DNA of 13,975 nucleotides, from assembly GCA_023438245.1 (NCBI GenBank), contig JAEXRD010000028.1, forward strand, positions 1-13,975, written 5' to 3'. The notes beneath the pieces were generated by a model that ran no database searches, was not told the DNA's origin, and saw nothing but the letters and a program-made list of their open reading frames with translations. The position numbers and the translations under genes were made by a program. Source of the DNA: Pseudomonadota bacterium. Lineage in GTDB: Bacteria; Desulfobacterota; Desulfovibrionia; Desulfovibrionales; Desulfovibrionaceae. This document shows positions 8,761 to 13,975 of the stretch, piece by piece. Every line of letters starts with the position of its first letter. The stretch's first letter is position 1.

Positions 8761-8907
8761 TGATCCAGAGTGCTATTGTATTCTTGATGATCCTCTGATG
8801 GTACTTTGTTACAAGTGATTTGAGTGATTGATAAGTAAGCTGCCTTAGGCAGGAAGTGTCATAGTCCGGAGTATAAGCCTGCTACGAGGCTGATCGGAGA
8901 GAGGAAC

Positions 8908-9732
8908 ATGCCATTTACATTAGTGAAGGGACGATATAAGCCAAACGCAGGTATTCCAGACGGCGACTCAGTTCGCTTTCTAGCTGATGACTTGAGTCTT
9001 TGGAATAAACTCCAAGGGAAACCTGTCAAACTGGGAACTGGAGTAAAAACAAAAAATACAGTTCAACTTCGATTTGAAGGAATTGATGCGATCGAAAAAG
9101 GTGCAATAAAGCCATTGTCTGTCAATGCCAGAGATAGTATGTTTCGATTAATCAATTTCGACGAGAACAACAATCCAGAACCGGAAGGTTACATTCTTAC
9201 TCGCATGACCGATGATAAGGCAGGGCGTCCTATTTGTTTTGTGTTTGCGGGGGACGCGAATCGTGATGATGGATCAGAAGTCTGGCTTGACAATATTATG
9301 TTGCAAAGCTCAGTAAATTATCTCCAAGCTAAAGCAGGTTATGCATACCCTTTGTATTACAACACTTTATTTGCTTCCCTTCGAAATGAATTCAATATTG
9401 CGTTTTCCTATGCGAGAGAAAATCATTTGGGCTACTGGCCTAGTGACAATACAACCACGGGAGTTACTGTCACCTCTCAAGCTGATCTAGCAACGATAAA
9501 TCCTATATGGCCAAAGCTCTGGCGTCGCCTTGAGGAATACCTTCGTAATAACAATTCGTTGGCGGGATTTATCGTCTTTCTGGAAGAAAAAGACGAAAGA
9601 GTCGATTTGTTAACTATCATGGAAGAGAGAGGACTTCAAGACTATTTAGAAGTAAATGGAAATCATGTGCGCCTCACTGAGCTACCCGAGAATCTGAGGG
9701 TCGTATCTGAAGCAGGTCAGCGCAGCCACTAA
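8908..9732 (+). CDS. Staphylococcal-nuclease-like (SNase/thermonuclease) domain protein
   Basis: This is a 274-residue protein. The start is supported by GGAGAGAGG just upstream of the ATG. The N-terminal two thirds is an SNase (OB-fold) domain: DGDSVRF (D20), then QLRFEGIDAIE with R55, D60 and E63, then DDKAGRPICFVF with R107. The spacings R55-E63 (8) and E63-R107 (44) equal those of R35-E43 and E43-R87 in staphylococcal nuclease, so the catalytic set looks complete. LQAKAGYAYP and ENHLGYWPSD match the later helices of the fold. Residues about 190-274 form an extra region, rich in charged residues, that I do not recognise. No signal peptide is present, whereas secreted SNases have one, so this form is probably intracellular or a DNA/RNA-processing factor. 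The gene is AT-rich (22 G/C in bases 9001-9060) compared with the protease gene downstream. A 234-base gap follows. Confidence 0.85.
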   Translation: MPFTLVKGRYKPNAGIPDGDSVRFLADDLSLWNKLQGKPVKLGTGVKTKNTVQLRFEGIDAIEKGAIKPLSVNARDSMFRLINFDENNNPEPEGYILTRMTDDKAGRPICFVFAGDANRDDGSEVWLDNIMLQSSVNYLQAKAGYAYPLYYNTLFASLRNEFNIAFSYARENHLGYWPSDNTTTGVTVTSQADLATINPIWPKLWRRLEEYLRNNNSLAGFIVFLEEKDERVDLLTIMEERGLQDYLEVNGNHVRLTELPENLRVVSEAGQRSH

Positions 9733-9804
9733 TTATTTGTATAGCATATGAAATTTATCGATTTCCTGATACGTGTTAACAAATGAAAGGAGAGGGCAAT
9801 AAAA

Positions 9805-9840
9805 ATGGTTCAAGGTGTAAAAGATGTTAAATTTTCCTAA
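9805..9840 (+). CDS. Possible 11-codon leader micro-ORF
   Basis: ATG at 9805 encodes MVQGVKDVKFS and stops at TAA (9838-9840). AAAGGAGAGGG at 9786-9796 is a strong Shine-Dalgarno sequence at workable spacing. It lies in the gap between the nuclease gene and the I9-like gene. It may be a leader peptide, the start of a decayed gene, or chance. The ribosome-binding site is the only support. Confidence 0.25.
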   Translation: MVQGVKDVKFS

Positions 9841-9966
9841 GTTCTATCGATTATTCGTCGCGTAAAAATAGTGTGTAGATTGTATAGCTAAAGCAAAGAA
9901 ATTCTATACGGCAAACAGTGATCAACCTGTAGGAAATCTGCCAACGCGAAAGGATGTAACTTCTAT

Positions 9967-10215
9967 ATGCCAAATCCCACCCAACGGTTCATTGTTAAAT
10001 TCCATGCATCTACCCAAAGCTCGCCGCAAACCATACAGGAATTGTGCGACCAAATAACTCAGATCAGGCATGTTGTTCTGGTGCGTCATCCGAGTGTCAC
10101 TGGCCGCGCTGTTTTTGAAGTGGATGCGGAAGCCGATTTTGATCATATCATCCAGGAAGTATCGAAGTTCCCATCGGTCGAGTATGCCGAACGGGATGTC
10201 ATCGACCGTATTTGA
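9967..10215 (+). CDS. Free-standing I9-type / S8 propeptide-like protein
   Basis: This is an 82-residue protein with no signal peptide and no catalytic domain. RFIVKFHAST, TGRAVFEVDAEADFDHII and FPSVEYAERDVIDR line up with the N-terminal propeptide of the protease encoded next (QVIVKFKT, TGRTVIAFDSRHDIFDII, RNDVEYVEPDIVDT). In subtilisins such domains (Inhibitor I9 family) act as intramolecular chaperones and inhibitors, and free-standing I9 proteins can inhibit mature subtilisins in trans (established for the family). I infer that this one folds or restrains the neighbouring protease. The start at 9967 has AAAGGA about 12 bases upstream, slightly far. The stop is 20 bases before the protease ATG, so the two are almost certainly co-transcribed and may be translationally coupled. 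It could also have arisen by duplication of the protease's own propeptide. Confidence 0.72.
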   Translation: MPNPTQRFIVKFHASTQSSPQTIQELCDQITQIRHVVLVRHPSVTGRAVFEVDAEADFDHIIQEVSKFPSVEYAERDVIDRI

Positions 10216-10235
10216 ACGCAAAAAGGAAGGAAACC

Positions 10236-11954
10236 ATGATTCCAAAAAATGCAAAGAAAAGGCAGCTTGATAAAAATATCCGGAATGGGGAATGGAATAA
10301 CCGTAAGATGAGTTATTTCTCCGGACAGGTCATCGTAAAGTTCAAAACTCCTCCGCCCGATTCGAACCGAACCTCTCGAAGTATGTCAGATGACATTGCC
10401 CATGAACTTCCGAACGGACGGGTGAAGAGGTATCCCCGTGCAACTGGACGGACGGTCATAGCCTTCGACTCCCGTCACGACATATTTGATATTATCAAAC
10501 GGCTCTCTGCACGTAATGATGTCGAATATGTCGAACCTGATATCGTTGACACCGCCCAACTTCTCCCCAGTGACACCCGTTATGGCGAACAGTGGAGTCA
10601 CCAGATCGTTGGCTCGGAAAACGCTTGGAACCTGCAAACCGGCGCAGCTACTGCTTTGATTGGCATTATCGATAGCGGTATCTCGCTAAGCGCAGGAGGA
10701 GCCCTCGACCACCCGGACCTCGATACTCCTGGCCGATATATCCTGGGTACCGATTTTGTGGACGGCGGCACGCCACGCGATCTGAATGGGCATGGGACTC
10801 ATGTCGCTGGGATTGCGGCAGCAGAATCCAACAATGCTCAAGGTGTAGCAGGGATGAATTGGGGTTCGCCAGTGTACATTTGCCGGACACTCGACGCGTT
10901 CGGTAACGGTAGCTCGGCGGATTTCGCTGATGCAGTCGAAGAGATCACCGATTATGCAGTTGCCCACAGTCTGGATGCCGTAATCAATTACAGCGGGGGC
11001 GGAGGGGATAATCAGACCAAGCGGGATGCCTGCCTGTATGCTCAAGCAAGGGGAGTGCTAATTTGCGCAGCGACGGGCAACGATGATGCAGGGCCGGTCA
11101 TCTTCCCAGCAGCCTATTCCGCCACAATTGACAATGTGATCGCGGTCGGCTCGACAGATGACAATGACACGGTTTCCAGCTTCTCAAATATCGGACCAGA
11201 GGTTACCGTGGTAGCGCCCGGGCGAAATATACTCTCAACCATGCCAACCTATGGGGTTACAATCCCGGGAGCTTTGAACTACGATTTCTTGGATGGTACT
11301 TCTATGGCCACCCCGCTGGTGACCGGGTTGGTGGCGCTAATGTGGAGCCGCCACCCCAGCTTTACCTACACATCCATTCGTAACTGCTTAATCAACACTG
11401 CCCACAAGTTAGGGCCAGTGGCTTTCGACAACACTTGGGGTAATGGGCGAGTGGATGCCGAAGCGGCTTTGCGTTGCGGTGACCTGGTCTTCCCCTCGCT
11501 CTTCACGTTGTTCACGCGCTTTACGCTATTCACCCGCTTCACGCACTTCACACTATGGACGCGGTTTACCCGCTTTACACGCTTTACCATTTTTACCATC
11601 TTTACTCGCTTTACGCGGTTTTCACCATTTACCGTGTTCACACGCTTCTTGCCCTTCACTCGTTTCGAGAGGTTCTCACAGTTCATACCGGAGCGATTCA
11701 AGCGGCCTGTGCCTCGTGAGCAGTTTGTCAGGGTTGGCAAGACCATTTTTGAGCTCGGTGAGGTCGAAATCGGTCGCTTTAAGGACCTGCAGTACGCCGA
11801 AAAGGAACTGCGCCGGGTGGGTGTGAACTACTTGCACGAGTTGGCCGCCAGCGATCAAGCGAAACTAGCTACCGCCATGAAATTCCAGCCGCAGGAAGTG
11901 CAAAAGCTGGTTCAGATGGCCAAACAACTGCTTAGCCAGATTTCAAAATCATAG
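10236..11954 (+). CDS. S8 subtilisin-like serine protease with propeptide, F-T-x repeat and HhH-like tail
   Basis: This protein has 572 residues from the ATG at 10236, which has AGGAAGG five bases upstream. An in-frame TTG at 10212 overlaps the previous stop and is less likely. Domains in order: a basic N-terminus without a signal peptide (1-27), an I9-type propeptide (about 28-106), and an S8 catalytic domain (about 107-415). The complete catalytic set is visible: D146 in IIDSG, H186 in NGHGTHVAG, oxyanion N282 in AATGND, and S356 in DGTSMATP. A run of 19 F-T-x tripeptides follows (423-480). A helical tail (about 500-572) contains ELRRVGVNYLHELAASD and QPQEVQKLVQMAKQLL, resembling a helix-hairpin-helix or DUF4332-type fold. 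This composite C-terminus is unusual for the family. The lack of a signal peptide suggests cytoplasmic action or non-classical export. The I9-like gene lies directly upstream and the glycosyltransferase gene 14 bases downstream. Confidence 0.9.
   Translation: MIPKNAKKRQLDKNIRNGEWNNRKMSYFSGQVIVKFKTPPPDSNRTSRSMSDDIAHELPNGRVKRYPRATGRTVIAFDSRHDIFDIIKRLSARNDVEYVEPDIVDTAQLLPSDTRYGEQWSHQIVGSENAWNLQTGAATALIGIIDSGISLSAGGALDHPDLDTPGRYILGTDFVDGGTPRDLNGHGTHVAGIAAAESNNAQGVAGMNWGSPVYICRTLDAFGNGSSADFADAVEEITDYAVAHSLDAVINYSGGGGDNQTKRDACLYAQARGVLICAATGNDDAGPVIFPAAYSATIDNVIAVGSTDDNDTVSSFSNIGPEVTVVAPGRNILSTMPTYGVTIPGALNYDFLDGTSMATPLVTGLVALMWSRHPSFTYTSIRNCLINTAHKLGPVAFDNTWGNGRVDAEAALRCGDLVFPSLFTLFTRFTLFTRFTHFTLWTRFTRFTRFTIFTIFTRFTRFSPFTVFTRFLPFTRFERFSQFIPERFKRPVPREQFVRVGKTIFELGEVEIGRFKDLQYAEKELRRVGVNYLHELAASDQAKLATAMKFQPQEVQKLVQMAKQLLSQISKS
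11502..11675 (+). repeat. 19 tandem 9-bp units encoding F-T-x tripeptides
   Basis: The units comprise FTR (eight), FTL (three), FTI (two), and single WTR, FTH, FTV, FSP, FLP and FER, closed by a further F. There are sixteen threonines at one fixed phase. Phenylalanine uses both codons and threonine uses all four, so the DNA copies have diverged while the peptide is conserved, pointing to selection on the protein and not to recent slippage. Confidence 0.9.
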
Positions 11955-11968
11955 TCTAGAGCGACTCT

Positions 11969-12862
11969 ATGCGATCTAAACCTAAACCTCTCTTTAGTAT
12001 AGTCATCCCAACACTCAACGAAGGCAACATGCTGGCGATGACTGTCGAGAACATCCTGGAGGTCACTACCTACCCGCACATTGAGGTATTGGTCGTCGAC
12101 GATGGCTCGACCGACGGAAGTTGTGACGTCTACCGGGAGACTGATAAACCGGTTAAGGTGATTACCGGGGACCATCTCGGTATCCCGCGGGCGCGCAATC
12201 TCGGAGCTGAGCACGCGCTGGGGGAGTACGTTTTGTTCATCGATGCCCATTGTACTGTTTCACCGAACTGGATTGACCGATTTATTCAGGCGCTCTCCCC
12301 GATTGATGTGGCTATCGTTGGCCCGACGTTTACACGGCTGAACGAGACCGATCCGCGTGGCTGTGGAAATATTTGGATAAATCACCGTCTAGAATCAGCC
12401 TGGCTGGAGCCGTTGGAGATTGAGCATCCGTATGAAGTTCCGATCACGCCTGGCGGTTGCCAGGCTTTCCGCAAGAAGACCTTCCAGGTATTGGGCGGCT
12501 TTGACGCCGGATTCACTCGCTGGGGCTACCAGGACGAGGAAATATGCCTGCGGGCCTGGCTGTACGGTTACCGAGTCTTGGTCGACCCCAAAGTTGTGGT
12601 GGCGCATTACTTCCGCAACAAAGCGGGATATGAGGTCGCTGATCAAGATGTGTTGCTTAATTTCCTGCGGATGATCCACTTGCACTTTTCACCCCATCGA
12701 ATCCGCCGTTGCATCGCCGCCTTGGGAGATTACCCCGGTCTGGAAAATGCAATTGACCGCCTGTACGACACTGATATATTCAAGAAACGGACGGATATAG
12801 CAGCGGCGCATCAACGCAGTTCGGAATGGTTGTTTGCGACTTTCATGCCAGAGTTGAGATAG
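11969..12862 (+). CDS. GT-A fold glycosyltransferase resembling polypeptide GalNAc-transferases (GT2/GT27-like)
   Basis: This is a 297-residue soluble protein with no membrane segment. FSIVIPTLNEGN (9-20) and VVDDGSTDG (42-50) are the nucleotide-sugar-binding start of the GT-A fold. Instead of the usual D-x-D it has FIDAHC, giving D92-x-H94. The C-terminal part GGFDAGFTRWGYQDEE with a following VVAHYFR (H213) matches the Glyco_transf_7C-type region. The D-x-H pair and the distal histidine in an HxFR context are the metal ligands of polypeptide GalNAc-transferases (established for that family). The donor and acceptor are not shown by the sequence. The start is 14 bases after the protease stop, without a strong ribosome-binding site, which suggests translational coupling. 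I infer that the acceptor may be a protein, and the threonine-rich repeat of the neighbouring protease is the obvious candidate. A GT2 enzyme acting on an envelope glycan is the alternative. Confidence 0.85.
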   Translation: MRSKPKPLFSIVIPTLNEGNMLAMTVENILEVTTYPHIEVLVVDDGSTDGSCDVYRETDKPVKVITGDHLGIPRARNLGAEHALGEYVLFIDAHCTVSPNWIDRFIQALSPIDVAIVGPTFTRLNETDPRGCGNIWINHRLESAWLEPLEIEHPYEVPITPGGCQAFRKKTFQVLGGFDAGFTRWGYQDEEICLRAWLYGYRVLVDPKVVVAHYFRNKAGYEVADQDVLLNFLRMIHLHFSPHRIRRCIAALGDYPGLENAIDRLYDTDIFKKRTDIAAAHQRSSEWLFATFMPELR

Positions 12863-12926
12863 GGACCCGACACCGGAGTTCTGGTGGAGATGAGTAACTT
12901 TGGTCGATAGTTGATGATCCTGATCT

Positions 12927-12977
12927 CCGGTCGCCGGTTCTCTAGATGAGAGTTTCCGACGATTAACCGGCGACCGG
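12927..12977. terminator. Perfect 13-bp inverted repeat, possible terminator or element end
   Basis: CCGGTCGCCGGTT (12927-12939) is exactly complementary to AACCGGCGACCGG (12965-12977) across a 25-base loop, and CTTTT follows. It sits 64 bases after the glycosyltransferase stop, so it may end the protease operon. The loop is long and the T tract short. A competing stem exists, with ACCGGAG (12872-12878) pairing to CTCCGGT (12925-12931). A weaker inverted repeat occupies the equivalent place in copy A. Confidence 0.4.
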
Positions 12978-13236
12978 CTTTTAAAGTGATTTCGCTCTTC
13001 AGCTATCTTGAGCACCTATCGTCGAAAATGTGACTTGTAGATCCATGAGCATCCACCGGCGGCAGTAGATTAACGTGCTTAGGGCTGGTGATGGGGGATC
13101 GATGGACAATGCGCATATCACCGGTCACTCATAGGTGAACATGAAGAGCGATTCGGGACCGGCGATGAACACATTCTGGCCGTATTACGGGGAGCCGGTT
13201 AAAATTATTTGCTGTTGATAAATATTTTGTCGAAAG
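12927..13236 (+). repeat. Degenerate dispersed repeat, copy B
   Basis: This is the partner of the copy at about 7831-8210, in the same orientation. The ungapped core 13105-13198 shares 68 of 94 bases with 8033-8126, and the end block 13199-13236 shares about 30 of 37 bases with 8174-8210. It lacks the 47-base insertion present in copy A. Similarity ends abruptly near 13236. The upstream boundary is approximate. Confidence 0.65.
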
Positions 13237-13492
13237 TATTTTTTGGGGGCGAAAATTGGGGAAAAATCGGCTCTAAAGTAAGCGCAGCGGTTACAATCGG
13301 TATTGTTTGTCCAATGTGGATGCGACCATAAGAAAGTGTTATCTGTTTTTGAGCGCAGCATTCCGAGTGCAAAAGAAAACTGCCGTGATGAGGATTGAGG
13401 CTACAACAGACCCCTCCCCCACCGGAAGTTTTTTTAAGACTCTCTCCTGTTTTTGGCAGGAATTTCCTCATAAGAATAAAAGGAACCAAATC

Positions 13493-13975
13493 ATGGTGTA
13501 CGAAATTCAAACCATTCCCTTAAAAGTGCCCTGTTATCTGGTGAAAACCGGCAGTGGATTTTTCTTGATCGACGCTGGCGATGCTTCTGATTGCGCCAAT
13601 CTTGAAAAAGCATTGGGGCAGGCAGGTGTTAAACCTGGAAACCTGAAACTGGTTCTACTGAGCCACGGCGATATCGATCATGCCGGGAATGCCGCTTTCT
13701 TGCGGCAAAAATTTGGCGCGAAAGTCGCCATGCATGCAGAGGACGTGGAAATGGTCAAACGCGGGGATCAAGGCTGGAACCGCAAAGTCAAGGCAGACCG
13801 CGTCACTCTCTTTGGAAAAATCATCATTTTCGTCTCATCACAATTTGCGAAACCGGGCAGTTTCAATCCATTTAGCCCAGACCTTATTGTGAATGACGGA
13901 GATGATCTTTCTAAGTACGGTTTTGAGGCCAAAGTTCTGCATCTACCCGGGCATTCCAAGGGTTCCATCGGCGTA
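13493..13975 (+). CDS. Metallo-beta-lactamase-fold metallohydrolase (3' truncated)
   Basis: 161 codons are visible before the window ends. The ATG at 13493 has AAAAGGA eight bases upstream. The protein starts MVYEIQTIPLKVPCYLVKTG, the first strand pair of the MBL fold, then FFLIDAGD. The metal-binding motif is SHGDIDHAGN, so the usual H-x-H-x-D-H appears as H-x-D-x-D-H, a variant seen in a subset of MBL-fold proteins. LPGHSKGSIGV near the end supplies the next metal-binding histidine. No signal peptide is present, so it is probably a cytoplasmic hydrolase (glyoxalase-II-like or general). The substrate cannot be told from the sequence. It lies 630 bases after the glycosyltransferase and outside the repeat pair, so I do not group it with the protease system. 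Confidence 0.88.
   Translation, partial: MVYEIQTIPLKVPCYLVKTGSGFFLIDAGDASDCANLEKALGQAGVKPGNLKLVLLSHGDIDHAGNAAFLRQKFGAKVAMHAEDVEMVKRGDQGWNRKVKADRVTLFGKIIIFVSSQFAKPGSFNPFSPDLIVNDGDDLSKYGFEAKVLHLPGHSKGSIGV

Larger units (their letters stand above)
12863..13492. other. Intergenic stretch containing repeat copy B; no gene seen
   Basis: No open frame with a ribosome-binding site and a recognisable product is present. The stretch holds a 13-bp perfect inverted repeat and repeat copy B (both listed), then an AT-rich segment to about 13300. The leader of the metallohydrolase gene contains a small 5-bp hairpin TCCTG/CAGGA (13445-13461). Confidence 0.6.

Noticed and set aside
10212..10235. TTG at 10212 as the protease start
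   Set aside because: It overlaps the upstream stop, and the ATG at 10236 has a better ribosome-binding site at normal spacing.
11366..11746. Minus-strand 126-residue frame rich in KRVKRVN
   Set aside because: It is the antisense shadow of the F-T-x repeat; the plus frame has full S8 catalytic motifs and a ribosome-binding site.
12689..13015. Minus-strand 108-residue frame over the end of the glycosyltransferase and repeat copy B
   Set aside because: It overlaps a real gene antisense and is not preserved in the equivalent part of copy A.
13205..13510. Minus-strand 101-residue frame
   Set aside because: It is rich in Cys/His/Ser without motifs and covers the leader and start of the MBL gene; no ribosome-binding site seen.

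Overview
The window looks like bacterial chromosomal DNA of moderate GC content with long intergenic gaps and large secreted multidomain proteins. A Chloroflexota (Anaerolineae-type) source is my best guess. It rests mainly on the C-terminal tail FLPLVLR of the 1.76 kb-residue protein, a tail type I associate with secreted Chloroflexota proteins, and on the general style of the secreted repeat and Ig-like proteins. No rRNA, tRNA or CRISPR array is visible.

Left part (1-7596). The window opens inside an XRE-type antitoxin-like regulator. A frameshifted remnant of an IS256/Mutator transposase on the minus strand follows. Then come two large exported proteins on the plus strand. The first is a 475-residue protein with eleven perfect-register decapeptide repeats. 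The second is a 1760-residue protein with an M23 (LytM-type) metallopeptidase domain, a ricin-type beta-trefoil and many Ig/FnIII-like modules. These look like cell-envelope or extracellular proteins.

Middle part (7597-8907). This is about 1.3 kb without a convincing gene. It carries a degenerate repeat (copy A), a possible decayed membrane-protein frame on the minus strand, and a candidate small RNA. The small RNA has an extended -10 promoter and ends in a perfect 10-bp hairpin whose loop reads as an anti-Shine-Dalgarno sequence.

Right part (8908-12862). A staphylococcal-nuclease-like protein is followed by a compact three-gene unit: a free-standing 82-residue I9/S8-propeptide-like protein, an S8 subtilisin-like protease, and a glycosyltransferase. 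The protease carries its own related propeptide domain, 19 tandem F-T-x tripeptides and an HhH-like tail. The glycosyltransferase has the D-x-H and HxFR features of polypeptide GalNAc-transferases. None of the first three proteins shows a signal peptide. My leading hypothesis is that the protease, its stand-alone propeptide and the glycosyltransferase form one system in which the threonine-rich repeat is the sugar acceptor. The nuclease may or may not belong to it.

End part (12863-13975). A second copy (B) of the degenerate repeat, in the same orientation, lies just after the glycosyltransferase, so the nuclease-protease-glycosyltransferase block is bracketed by direct repeats. The window ends inside a metallo-beta-lactamase-fold hydrolase gene.
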